A stretch of DNA of 64,000 bases from positions 117,305,373-117,369,372 of the forward strand of contig OY987299.1 in NCBI GenBank assembly GCA_963920635.1. The letters run 5' to 3'. A program made the position numbers and the translations under genes. Each line of letters begins with the position of its first letter. Position 1 is the stretch's first letter. This DNA is from Pseudeuparius sepicola (Eukaryota > Arthropoda > Insecta > Coleoptera > Anthribidae). The notes beneath the pieces were generated by a model. The model made no database searches, was not told the origin of the DNA, and saw only the letters and a list, made by a program, of their open reading frames with translations. This document shows positions 34,101 to 45,206 of the stretch, in pieces.

Positions 34101-37100
34101 GATTATACAGGGTATTCATATTTTTCTGAACTAATTAATTTTACTAACACCCTGTATCTCCGCAACTGGGAGCCTCAGAAGCTTCATGTCAACCTTAAGT
34201 TTGACGGCTCATCTGCTCATGTGACACGCCAAGTTTGAAGAAAATATCTCGTATACTTCTAGAAATACTAAGAAATGTGTGTATTTTTCTCCAAACTTCT
34301 ACGCTCTGTATAAAAGAAACTATGGCCTGTAGGAGAAAAAAATATATGAAGAAGTGCCCTTATTTGGACTCCAAGAATACGTGGTTTCATTTTTGACCAT
34401 CAGTTTAGTTACACCCTGTATATTCTTCCTTGACCCTTGACAAAATCCTGGGACCGCCACTGATTACAATTATTGTCAGTTACGGTTTTGAGATCATCCT
34501 TACGTTTTTTACCTGATAGCCGCATCTCTATATAAATAAAAAATAAATATTTCACTCCAAGATCCGAGTCTTCTTTATGACTTACCTCCAATTTTTTCAT
34601 GTTCTTGCATGGTCTGAATGCTACACCTGTATTTTGTTACACTGACTTCAACCGTATCGTTTGTCCCATCTTCACTTATAGCGTACTGCAAAGTCAGTTC
34701 TATACTTCCATTTTTTCCTTCCCTCTAAAAAACGGTGCAAAAGATGAAGATAAACCAGTTGCATCATAAATGCAATAATTATTATTTTTAAATTTTCAAA
34801 TTTTCAGAATAATGATTATTTATTTATTTACTTGAAGCAAACAAAGGAAATTCCTTAAGGACGTTAACGATACACATCATTGCATAATATGGGTGTTATT
34901 AGCTATTAAGATAAGAAGTGATGAATATTATAAATTATTGTGTATTCGGTTCTATGGCAGAATTGCGGAAAATTAAGAGAACAAATAATAATATATCTAA
35001 ATAGGTCAGTGGATTAAATTTAAGATAACTAGATATCCTATGCTCTTGAGAAAATTTAATTTTGTCCTCTTAATTTTTTATCTATGAAAAAAAATGCATT
35101 CATTACTATTCTTACAGCTTGTGAAATAAAGTGGAAGGAGTAATGGTCACACAATGGAGAACAATATTATAATATTATTTGTTCCCACTACAAAAAATAA
35201 CAATGGTTTGTCCCATGGAGATTTTTATCATTAAAAGTGTGGTATATCTATTTTGATAACAAACGTGGGTATGTAATATTCCGTTTTTCGTTTTGTTAGT
35301 TAGAAATAACATGAAAGATTTCCATTGAAATAACAGCAGTCTGCAGTTATGCAATGATCGCCATAATTTGATAACATTACCATATTTCCTGGTTCGCCAC
35401 ATTTATGCTCTTTATGAATATAAACGACACTTAAATAACCATTTAGCACTCAGAGGATTACGAAACACGATTTTATTAGTTTGCAAAATATTTCTCATAT
35501 TCCACTGCGATCATAGGCGCCCACAGAGGGAGGGCCCTGGAAAATCATTGTGTCGCTTATAATAAAAAATCATTGTGTCGCTTATAACCACGTGCGAAGA
35601 ATGATAAACACGTGACTGTAAAAATTTAGAGTGAAATAATGAGTATTCATGAATATTAGCTAAGTGCAGTAAAGAACAAAATATTGATTTCAAACGAGTA
35701 CAATTTGTATAGAAAGTATTGGTAATATCTTTGCCCAAGATCGAAGAAGGTTAAAGTTTGCATTTTCTTAATTTTATTATTATTGTTGAGATTATTGTAT
35801 TGTACAAAGTCTTCATGACAACATGACCATACTAGTGTTTATACATCTTATAAAATGAGGATTGTACCAAGCATATTAGATACCTACGAAAAATCGAGAA
35901 ATATTTATTTTTTATGTTTTATTTAGGATTTGATATTTTTTGTTATACCTAGGTACGTGTTGTTTTGTACAGGGTCAATTTTGGAATTTCTGTAATGATG
36001 TGTAAAATTTGATTACTTAAACCGTAATATTGGTTATGTTATGTTTTATACTTTTTACTCGTATCCCAAGCAGCATTTTTAGTCGCCGTTACATTCCGGC
36101 GACTTTTGTTTGCAACTTTAAAGTTGTGATTACTACTGATAGGAACGTAATTACTACGTTCCTATTACGTCCCTGCGACCAAAATGGGGAACATTTTGAG
36201 GGTGATAGATACGTAACGGCGACCACCTAGCAACTTACACCGCTACGACGCGCTTACGTTCCGGCAACGTGGTGGAGACGTAGCAGCGTGGTCACCGCTA
36301 CTTTGTTGGATTTGTTTGCTTCTTTACATTCGCGTCCTCGCTTTGTCTTTGTCTAAATAATTAAAAAAGTATTCTAGCCCAGCATCTTCCGTCATTTTTC
36401 AATAACCGTGGAAAATGGAAGTACCTAATATTTATTTTTAACTCATATCTATGAATAATGGTACGTATAAGAAAGGTATTAATTTGCTGATTTATTTCTC
36501 GTTGCTAGATTCAAAAAACTAAAACGATTGAAAATTTTGTGTCAAATATGACGTTGATAGATTGAAAAGTAACAACGCGCCCTCTCAAAATGCATGTTTT
36601 AACACTTTTTTATCGGGAGGATAAATTACGAAAATGTGCGAAATTACCTAAAAATGCTGAAAAATGCTTTTTTAATATTTCTATAAGTTATACGAGTTCG
36701 TTTTTGCTCAATTTTATCTTTTTTGGGACAATTTTAAAGAAATAACTATTTCAGTACAAAAGGAAATTGACATGGCGTCTATCATGTTATAAGAAAATAT
36801 GGCGTAATTTTCAGTAATTACTTCTAAGTATTATTTACCTTAAAATGGGTGTTTGAAGGCTTTGCCACTTAACTGGTAGTAACGCCAACTAGACTTTTTC
36901 ACTTCAAGGTAATTCCTACCTTTAAGACGCAAATTAGTTTTAGATATTTTACACTCTAAAGTTCCAATTACTACAAGAGAACTTCAAAGTTCCAGAAGCC
37001 TCATTTAAGTTCCGAATGCTACTACTAGGTCTCATTTGGAACTTTAACCTATAATTTTTATATGAGAGTGTTATTTTCAGCTGGTATGTTTTGTGCTATT

Positions 37101-40100
37101 ATTTCGAAATGTTGATATTTAAAATTTGAGCCACTCAAGAGAAGCGTTTTGTAATTTTGTATTGAAGACAAGTGCTCCTGTATCGATTCGTTTCATCCAA
37201 CTGCTGCTTTAATTTTCTATAAAATGTGAATGTGTGTCTATAATTTTTCTTCTTTCTAATGGCTGACATTTTCATCACTTCGCAAAAACGACCCAATCCT
37301 TCAAACGATTGTAAGGAACTAAATGTAGTTTCCATTTTGGTCCCTATAGAAGTGACAGTTACTTTAAAGTATTTTTTTGTAGTAATTGGAACTTTCTAGT
37401 AATTTTAAAATGGAGTGGGAAGTAGAACTTACACCATACAGTAGTTTTCTCGAGTAGCAGGAAAGTTAATTTCACTTTAAATATGACTATATAGTTCCGT
37501 AACTTTGGAGGTATTTCTAAAGTCGCTAAGATGTAGAAGTTACTTTCACCGTTACCATAAAGTAATGAAAACTTTAAAGTGATAAACAAGTAACACGACA
37601 AAGTAATTGTGACCATTGAATATAACTTTAGAGTTAACGTGACTTTAACGTAATTTTGCATAGTAACAATTCCGTTCCAGATACTTCAAAAACTACTTAG
37701 AAGTACTGAAACCATAAAGTTCCAACTTGTAGTAATAACTACTACGTAATTACTCATACTTTCTCAATATAAGTAATAAAAACTAATAAGTCGATTTTTA
37801 AGTAATAATAACGTAATAACTACTTATTCAAAGTTCCCATCTCAGTTACCGCAACTTTAATGCTGCTTGGGATAATAGATATTAATTTTAATTAGAACTA
37901 GAATTCCCCCAGGAACAAAATAATTTGATGAAAAATCGACATTTAGTTTGAAGTGCTTGAAGTTGTCCCTCTTAACCTGATGACTTTTAGGTCTTGCAGT
38001 CCTGCAGTTATAATGTCATTACTGGACTCACTCCCACGCCCAGTGATAACCTGCTTTCCGAACTTGTTACGTAAAAAACAATCACTGCTAAGTAAAAGAT
38101 TTGCCTTGATTTGCTTCACGACAAGGCAAAGATTGTGTCCTAATTGTGTTCTTATTGAAACAAATAATATAGATACATTTTTTTCAACACAAATATATCG
38201 AAAGTTTTTCCTATTAAACTGGACCATTGACACAGAATATCTAGCTACGATTGACCATTCTGTTATACTTACCGACTGGCGCGCCATCCCACTTGCAATC
38301 TCCTTGATACTCCTCCAGATATCCGGTGTGCTTATTGTGTTGTCCCTCAAATTTTGAGTGAACGATTTCGAATCTAGATTGTACGTGGCTACGCCCACAG
38401 TCCGTCTGCTCCCCAGTGAATTCCTTTGACTCTTTCTAACTGTTTTTTCCGTATTTTTCCTGCAAAATATTTTATATTTGACCCACTTCTTGAAACGCTA
38501 GTAAAATCTCAAGATCGATTAAGTTACTTCAATGAAACTATGTCATTAACTTTATGACAATTTTCAACAACTTTAACCTTTACAAAATACTAAACATCTT
38601 GCAACGTTTTGAAAATGTCTGTTATCTTTGATAAGTTAATAAAAAAATAATAATTTTTAACCTTGCCCGATATTGGGATAGGCACTTACCTCAAGAAATT
38701 TATTTCATTTTCATTGAAAGATAGGACCCTCTTCAATAAATTTTTGGGTTGCTTTATCATGTCCTCTCGGTCCTCTTCTAAAATTGCGTAAATCGTGAAC
38801 GACACAAATGTTCCTTTAAAATAATCCTCAAATCTTCTGGCTGGATTTAGAGTAAATGTAAATTCTTCGTTTATCGTTGGCCATGATTCTTTTACAGATT
38901 TAGTTTCGAATTTTTCTTTTTGTGGAAATGTAGTCACCTAAAATAATAACGCGACTCGATTGACACCTAGGCATACAGTATAAATATCACAATTAAATCA
39001 TATTTATCAGAGCGTTCGGAACTACTTCCGGTTTAACCAAAATTTTTACCGCAAAATTATTTTCATAGGATATATTTATATCATGATAATATCTACACTA
39101 GCATTTGTTTAAAAAATTACCTCCTAAATTATTTTTTATTAAAGGGATTTGAGCTTCGGAGCTCCTTGCAATAACGTTGCATGGTACCTTACTTCAGATC
39201 AATATTTTAACGAGTAGACGCCAGTCTATAAAATTTGTGGTGTGAATTATTTTATTTGGCATTTTCGGCAATTAAAATTTTTATTGACGGCATAAATCGA
39301 TTCATTGCCATACTAGCCCCTTAGATACGTAACATTTAAATTATTTGGGTCAAAAAAATTAAACGTAATATATGGTATCACAATCATCATATTTATTTTA
39401 TGATCAACCCAGATAGTGTACTGTTCATAGCACAGAAACTAAAATCAAACAGTCCACTTTATACTGCTTTTATGAGAAAATTATGTGATAGTCTAGGTGC
39501 CCGCCGACGTAAAGTAAATTTATAATATCCTCTTAAAACTTTTTGTGTGACTTAATTGAATTTTCGTAATCGCGGCTTTCCCCTTCCCATTTTTCCGAAA
39601 GACGTGCATTTGCTGTTGTATGAAAAAAAATTTAGAATACTGTACTTTTACAAAATGTAGTCGTAAGAGAACTTTATGATACGCGCGAGAAAAAATTGTC
39701 TAACAAAAATTGTATGACGTTGGTTTATTAGGATCTAACGATTTCCACGCGTCGGACTGTAAAATCGGAAATATAATGCGAAAATTGGATATTAGATTTT
39801 TTTTAAACAATCTTGAAATCAGCTGATTATCAATACTTTTTTAATGTCGTTTTTTAACATGTTTAAGGTGGTGCGGACACCCTTAACGTTCCACAATTTT
39901 TGTCCGCAATTGTTTTCTCGCCCATTTCATCAAATTCTCTTGCGACTACATTTTGTAAAAGCAGGGGCGTAGCATCGTGGGGCACGGGAGAGGGCTAGCC
40001 CTCTCAGTTTTCAGATTTTTCTTAGGTTCTGTGATTTTCTAAGATTCGTTTCAAATATTTTCCCTCAACATTTCTAAAAAAATTTATTTGCGACGCAAAC

Positions 40101-43100
40101 CAACTTCTTAACCCTGTTTAAAAAATTAATTAAAATTTCTCCTTCCCCCAAACAAATTATGTCACTAATAGGCCGCCCCCCCCAGTTTTGGTTGTCACAC
40201 TATTTTCTGCAAGGTTAGTAGTAGACAAAGACAATATAATTTCCATTGTCGACCATTGTGACGCAGGGATCGAGATTCGTGATATCTACTATATTGTGTA
40301 TAGTTTTGTATTTAAAATGTAAACATTAAAAAATTTGATAAAATTAATTGTTTTTAAAATGTTTTCATATGTATAATAAATTGATTTTTAATAAAAAAAT
40401 ATACAGTATCTATGTCCACGGATGGGGTAAATAAGAGAACAATAGGACCAAAAATTTCATTTCTCGACAAAAAGTCATTCTTGATAAAAGTTTCTGCTTC
40501 TCGAAAAAATATGGTCCACGAAGAGAATTTTCGATTTTTTTATACAGGGTGTCCAAAAAATTCAAAAAACACGTCGGCAGAAAATTCTGCTACATCGACA
40601 TTCAAACTTTATTTTTGGAGCGAAAACAAATTAAAATACTTAGATAAATTATTGTAATGTCTTACAATTCTTAGGACTCGATACTTAGTTGAGGTATAGG
40701 TATTTTAATGTAGTTATTATTTTTTATATCAAATTTTAGTGTAGCGTGCGGAAATTTCAACAATGGTTCTGACAGTGTATGTCTATGCTTCTATTAGTAA
40801 GTAATTAATTTCAAGAAAAGATATTGTATAACCCTGAAAAATATTTTGATATTATAATAACTAAATATAAGCCCCACTTATATTTTCTATTTTGCCATAA
40901 TAATTATATTGTGGGAAAATAATCTTACTCCCTAATTTCGTATATTTAAGACGTCTGAAGTGTAAAAAAAACATGAGAAACGGATCAAAATATCTGGTGA
41001 TTTCCAATTTCATCAATTTAAATGGCTAACTGGCTGACGTCATTCCCGCGCTGTGCGCGGATTGGTTCAAGAGTTACCATGCAACCTATGCCTCTACTAA
41101 CCTTGCCTCTGTGTAAAAGTGCAGTATCTATAGCAAATATACGTCTTTCGGAAAAATGGCAGGGGGAAGGCCGGGATTACGACAATTTTCGTAGAGGAAA
41201 AGGTTGGTAGTCTAAAAATTGCACTGTATGTTGGCGGGCATACTCAGACCCAGACAATGAGTAGGTACTTATTATTTACATTATTATTTTTTTTTATTAT
41301 TAGTTATTTTAAATTTTGAAATTTAAATAATATTTTCCCAAAACAGTTAAGAACTTTTTACAGCACTAAAGAAATAAAAATAATTAGAATGGTACGCAAT
41401 TATTATCAACTGTAAATACCACAATATCAAAATCAACAGGGACAATAATATGGACTCTTGAGGATCAAACGGGGTTTGTAGGAAAAATATTGAAAGTAAA
41501 TCCGCAACTTCCATACTTTGCTCAAGGTAATTTTTCAACTTTCATACTTTACGTAAATAACAACTATTGTTCGGTGCAAGCATATTTTTCTATAATTATT
41601 TTATATAAAAAACATTTGCAAATATGACGTAATATTTTCTGAACCGTCTCACAGCTAATATGAAAATATGTCCTTTACATATTTGTATATCATTTAATCT
41701 GAATTCCATGAAAATGACTAAATATTTGGGAAAGATCATTTTACTGTACACCTGACACGAACATATGTGTGCGTATTGCGTTGGTAATTGCAGCAATTAG
41801 CTATAATCTATTGTTTACCAAGCGCAAAAGAGTCACGTCAGTAAATGAAGCTTATTAAATGGAACCGTATTGTTTCTCAGCTCATTGAACAAGGTTAATA
41901 ATTATTAGAGTTGTGCATCAATAAGCCTATGCATTTATTATAAGTATTAAACGCATTCACATCCCAGAATTTTCATGATATACAAATTTTAAACGAGTCA
42001 ATAAAATATTTTATCCAAATAAAACGGGGACATATAGGAAAATTACGGATCCCACTTAAACAAATAAAAAAAATGCCCGTGTTGAACCGTAAAACTAATT
42101 ACATTATTTGGCATTGACTTTTGTTATTTTTTGGATATGTAAATAGGCCAAAGTGGCTAAATTACTTACGCAACTTTAAAACCTTCATTGACGTGCCTTT
42201 AGTACATCCTGGGAAGTTCAAGCAATTTGGGCCATGGTTTTTTAGGGGTTGGCGTTTTTTAGTTTTTTGCCATTATCTCGAAAAGTAGCACTTTTCCGAC
42301 AAAAATAGTCATTGGCAAAAATATTTAATATAAAATTCTACACAAAAAATGTCATTACACTTTTTTCGTAGGATCAATCGTTTTTTTAGTTAAAGTTGCG
42401 GGAAGATACAATGTCTGTATTTTTCGAACAAATGCGTAGGTATACTCTTTTCCACACTAACGCATGGGGTGGAGTACCAGGCGCGCTTTTTTATGTGCTA
42501 TCCGAAGTCGGTCTAATCCACATATATATTATGACACTCAAAACTCAAAACAGCCCTTCGCATAAATCTTTCGTTCTCCTCCACCAGATCTAATTCCGTG
42601 TCAACTTCATGGCCCTCTTCATAAACAGCTTCGTCAATTGAAGGTCTAGACACAAAAAATCAGCTTTTCCGTAATTTTTTACCTATTTAGAGCTCAAATT
42701 TTTCTTCATTTACTAGGATAAAAATTGTAGAAAAAAATGCTTTGATGGCAATTGGCAATTCGAAGCTCACTTTTAAGGTCCGCGGTTATTCTGTGATGCT
42801 AGGCACTTCCCAGAGTCCCCAGCCCCTTAGGTCATGGTACAATAGTATTTTGATGTTATGAGAAAGAAGCAACTTGGACCATAATTCTCCCTGATACCAG
42901 TAAGAAATTATTTTCTTGGATAAGCTTACCTTGACTAGATATCCACGAACAGTTGAGCATCCGTAATTCGTAGGTAGTTGTCGAGCACCAATAACTTTAA
43001 CTTTTAAATGTCTGTCTCTCTCACAAAATGACAACTTAAATCCAATTTCAGGGTCTGTACCCACTTTGTCCGGGCCTTCCCTACTCGGTAAGTTGAAGAG

Positions 43101-43145
43101 GTCCTTAAAGAAGCCCTTCGACACCTGCCTTAATGTTGAAGTCAT
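30872..43145 (-). CDS. Tandem C2-domain protein, 362 aa, five exons
   Basis: Spliced from 43145-42930, 38937-38690, 38459-38273, 34724-34586 and 31170-30872. Every junction has GT/AG and matching phase (0, 2, 0, 1), giving 1089 nt with a TGA stop. The product has an N-terminal tail, a C2 domain at about residues 35-150 and a second at about 222-355, joined by a basic Ser-rich linker. It has no signal peptide or transmembrane segment. C2A motif GYLVKVTTFPQK replaces the usual DPYVK, and the acidic calcium loops of synaptotagmins are mostly absent, so calcium-independent membrane or protein binding is likely. The C-terminus (FWKEIVANPLTPI) matches the conserved end of synaptotagmin-type C2B domains. 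Best guess is the TC2N/synaptotagmin-14-like group. An acceptor-like TTTCAG lies 7 nt before the ATG, so an upstream 5'UTR exon is likely. Confidence 0.75.
31200..32136. mobile_element. Palindromic element in C2 gene intron 4
   Basis: The inner pair CAGGGCGATTCGTATTTGC (31303) / ACGAATCGCCCTG (ends 32033) is TA-flanked. The mirror symmetry continues outwards about 100 bp on each side (CCCCCTGGATCTCAGGAACC and GGTTCCTGAGATCCAGGGGG), so one element probably inserted into another or both were copied. Centre about 31650. Confidence 0.8.
32137..33185. other. C2 gene intron 4, no further gene
   Basis: AT-rich intronic sequence. At about 32810-32860, GGAGCGCCGGCTCTGTGGG followed by a GTGCTGGGGGGCTCCAGCACC hairpin resembles the end of an old hAT element. 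No coding signal. Confidence 0.5.
33186..34418. mobile_element. 1.2-kb palindrome in C2 gene intron 4
   Basis: CAGGGTGTAACTAATCTGAT at the left and AGTTTAGTTACACCCTG at the right, next to TA. Arms of about 550 bp are mirrored to a centre near 33800. A 50-bp mini-unit bounded by CAGGGTGGTATTA and ATACCCTG (33453-33497) lies in the left arm, and its mirror in the right. Confidence 0.85.
34586..34724 (-). CDS. C2 gene coding exon 4
   Basis: Residues 218-264. Starts after TTTTTTAG in phase 0 and ends GGAG before gtaagt in phase 1. Encodes the first strands of C2B (GSIELTLQYAI and VEVSVTKYRC). An alternative AG two bases in would break the frame. Confidence 0.8.
34725..36063. other. C2 gene intron 3, left part
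   Basis: AT-rich. A small direct duplication AAAATCATTGTGTCGCTTAT lies at about 35546 and 35568, beside a GGCGCCCACAGAGGGAGGG hAT-like end. No gene. Confidence 0.5.
36064..37872. mobile_element. 1.8-kb TIR element built of GTAA/AGTT micro-repeats
   Basis: Begins TCCCAAGCAGCATTTTTAGT and ends TTTAATGCTGCTTGGGA, flanked by TA. Much of the interior is made of degenerate variants of AACTTTAAAGTT, GTAATTACTACG and AAGTTCCAA in both orientations, especially from 36900 to 37860. No transposase frame. It lies inside intron 3 of the C2 gene. Confidence 0.8.
38273..38459 (-). CDS. C2 gene coding exon 3
   Basis: Residues 155-217. Starts after TTTTGCAG, completing the split Arg codon. Encodes the basic interdomain linker (KSQRNSLGSRR) and an amphipathic segment (DIWRSIKEIASGMARQS). 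Ends at gtaagt in phase 0. A longer frame reads on past the donor to 37943 but shows no domain there. Confidence 0.75.
38690..38937 (-). CDS. C2 gene coding exon 2
   Basis: Residues 73-155. Starts V-T-T-F-P after TTTTAG and ends within an Arg codon (AG, then gtaagt). Encodes the core of C2A including WPTINEEFTFTL, the counterpart of the family NPVFNE-F-F motif. Confidence 0.8.
38938..42929. other. C2 gene intron 1 with element fragments
   Basis: At about 39964, CAGGGGCGTAGCATCGTGG looks like the left end of a hAT element, with no right end identified. At about 40408-40560, GTCCACGGATGG...ACAGGGTGTCC resembles one arm of the 47.3-48.2 kb palindrome. At 39640-39965 there is a partial inverted repeat (ACAAAATGTAGTCG/CGACTACATTTTGT). 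The promoter-like block at 41020-41110 is listed separately. Confidence 0.5.
41020..41110. promoter_or_regulatory. Promoter-like block: CRE, CCAAT box, RFX-like site
   Basis: Within about 80 bp are TGACGTCATTCC (CRE/ATF palindrome), a GC-rich CCCGCGCTGTGCGCGG, ATTGGTT (inverted CCAAT) and GTTACCATGCAAC (close to an RFX X-box, one base short). No element ends nearby. It could be an alternative promoter for the C2 gene, an intronic enhancer, or a relic. Not shown to be active. Confidence 0.35.
42930..43145 (-). CDS. C2 gene coding exon 1
   Basis: Residues 1-72, phase 0 end (GTCAAG then gtaagc). Carries the N-terminal tail and first strands of C2A (HLKVKVIGARQLP). ATG chosen because it is the first in frame after the TTTCAG acceptor at 43152-43153. 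Confidence 0.75.
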
Positions 43146-43151
43146 TTTGTT

Positions 43152-43964
43152 CTGAAATTAGACATAGTTTACAAATTTTAGTCAATAATCCTAACCCACA
43201 GAGAAAAGTAAGACAACAAAGAGACAAAATCACACAATTCAAAAACAAACTTCCGGAACTCGTTTCAAAACACCATTATGTTATTGTCTGAATGTTTTAT
43301 ATTATCATTTTTGAGATATGAAGATAGAGGGAAACCTTTATTTTCTTATGTTGTTGTCTAAGTAAAAGCAAAGCAAGTATTATTTTAAAATAGGCATAAT
43401 TTGCAATCCATAGAATTGAGATAAGCTTTACATCTTCAAAGCTTTTTTTTTGTTTTGTGCAGGCGAGAGTTAGGTATGATTATTATTATTACATATATAA
43501 ATATCAAAATTTACTTTGAACTTGCCGCCCTGTGCCTATGTGGGGATAAATTATTATCAAGAATCAAAATATTAATATTTATATATTATAAAAAAATATC
43601 CGTTATCAGTTTGTATTTGTTTAATTGTTTTATCGTCCGGGCTTCATTTTTTTTATCAGATAAGGATTTCTAAAATAATTAGCGAGGTACAGGGTTGTCC
43701 AGTATAAATTGACACCCCCTAACTTTACTTATTTTTCGAGATAGAAAAAATGTTTCGTATAAAAAAATTTTGTAGACCTCGTTATAGACCTATCAAATTT
43801 TATGCTGCAAAAAACCCTGACTAACCGAACTTTTTATTTTTGAAATTTACTCGCCATGATTGAAATGAGATAAAACTTGAATCTTTTCCTTTTTCATTTT
43901 TGGATTAATTAAAATTGAATTTGTGGATCTCGTGATAAAGACAAACGATACATGCAATAACAAT
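43152..43964. other. Upstream of C2 gene coding exon 1, no gene
   Basis: Probably intron or 5' flank. AT-rich, with a single TACAGGGTTGTCCAG element-like end near 43687 that has no partner. Confidence 0.4.
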
Positions 43965-44515
43965 TTTTTTCTTGAAATCGACAGTGAAGTGTCTGAAAAT
44001 CGTCATTAAAAGCTCAGAAATCGGCACTGATAAGTAGCCCATTATTGTACGACTTTTTCAATAAGTAGGCCTTGGCGAGATGTAAATATCAAACGTCAGA
44101 CGCGGAGCCATCGCCCGTCAAAAATGACCAAATATTCATAACCCGGCCAATAAAGGCCCATTTAACTGCTCGTACACATTGCGCAATCTTTCAGTAAATA
44201 TTTTAGTAGGTTTGAATATCAATCTATTTTTCATGGAGGCTGCACAACAGGCAGCAGTTTGGAGTTTCTGTTGGGAAGCGCCATGCCTCGTCATACTTGA
44301 CCTAGGTAGAGCGATCATGGAAGTCAAGCAACGCCGTCCGAAGTCGGTTCATGGAAACATTCTTTCCGATTTCAAAAAAATATATACCTCGGCACTGAAG
44401 TTCTTTTTAGGATTCATGTGGTTTATTTGCCTCGGCCAGAGGCTTTGGCAACTAAATTCCACATGAGTCATGAAAAGTTGAGCTTCAGTGCCTTGTTACA
44501 TAAATAACTATTAAT
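43965..44515. repeat. Dispersed repeat A, copy 3
   Basis: Same block order as the copies at 24.03 and 27.52 kb, with a deletion between GTTCATGGA and CATTCTTTCCGATTTC. It ends in the same hairpin (CGGCACTGAAGTTCTTTTTA with AAAGTTGAGCTTCAGTG, tip CCTCGGCCAGAGG). Confidence 0.8.
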
Positions 44516-44578
44516 TTAACTAAGGGAATACATAGTATAACAAATATTGCTTTTAAGATTTTTCGAATATTCTCATAG

Positions 44579-45206
44579 TCCAAGAAAATTATACATGGAG
44601 AAAAAAAATAATTCTTAACAGGTAGATATTTTCAGGGTTGGTTGTGGGTAGCGTCCTGAGTATAACCCCAAAAAATCACCGTCGAAGTCGTGTTACGAAC
44701 CCCTCAATAGGGGTGGTTTTGCAAACATTTTTTTGCATTTTTTTTCTTATGTGTACATTATTACATTTTCTACAACTTTCCCTTATGAAATTTTTATTTA
44801 ACTTCAATACTTCACGAGATATAGGGTGCACTCCTAAGTTAACCCCCAGTTAACCCTGAAAAAATCAGCTTGTTTTAAAGAATTTTTTTTGCACCCTTAT
44901 AAAGAACTTTAGCTAGTGGTGATCTTTTACCTATATCTCGTGAAGTATTGAAGTTAAAAAAAACTTCATAAGGGAAAGTTGTAGAGAATGTAATAATGTA
45001 CACACAAGAAAAAAAAAGTACACATAAGAAAAAAATTGCAAAAAAAAATGTTTGCAAAACCACCCCTATTGCGGGGTTCGTAACACGACTTCGATGGTGA
45101 TTTTTTGGGGATATACTCAGGACGCTACCCACAAACAAGCCTGAAAATATCTACCTGTTAGGCTTTTTTTTTTCTACCTAAAAAAAATGACAATTTTCTT
45201 GGACTA
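44579..45206. mobile_element. 0.63-kb palindromic element
   Basis: CCAAGAAAATTATACATGGA is mirrored by AATGACAATTTTCTTGG. Inner arms are highly symmetric (GGTAGCGTCCTGAGTATA and TATACTCAGGACGCTACC; ACTTCGATGGTGA). Centre about 44870. No clear TA-flanked CAGGG ends. Confidence 0.75.

Noticed and set aside
37135..37661. Minus-strand frames of 66 and 100 codons
   Set aside because: Both lie in the micro-repeat interior of the 36.1-37.9 kb element and reflect repeated GTAA/AGTT words.
37943..38272. Continuation of the minus-strand frame beyond C2 gene exon 3
   Set aside because: A consensus donor (gtaagt) ends the exon at 38273, and the next exon joins in phase with clear C2B sequence. The extension has no domain.
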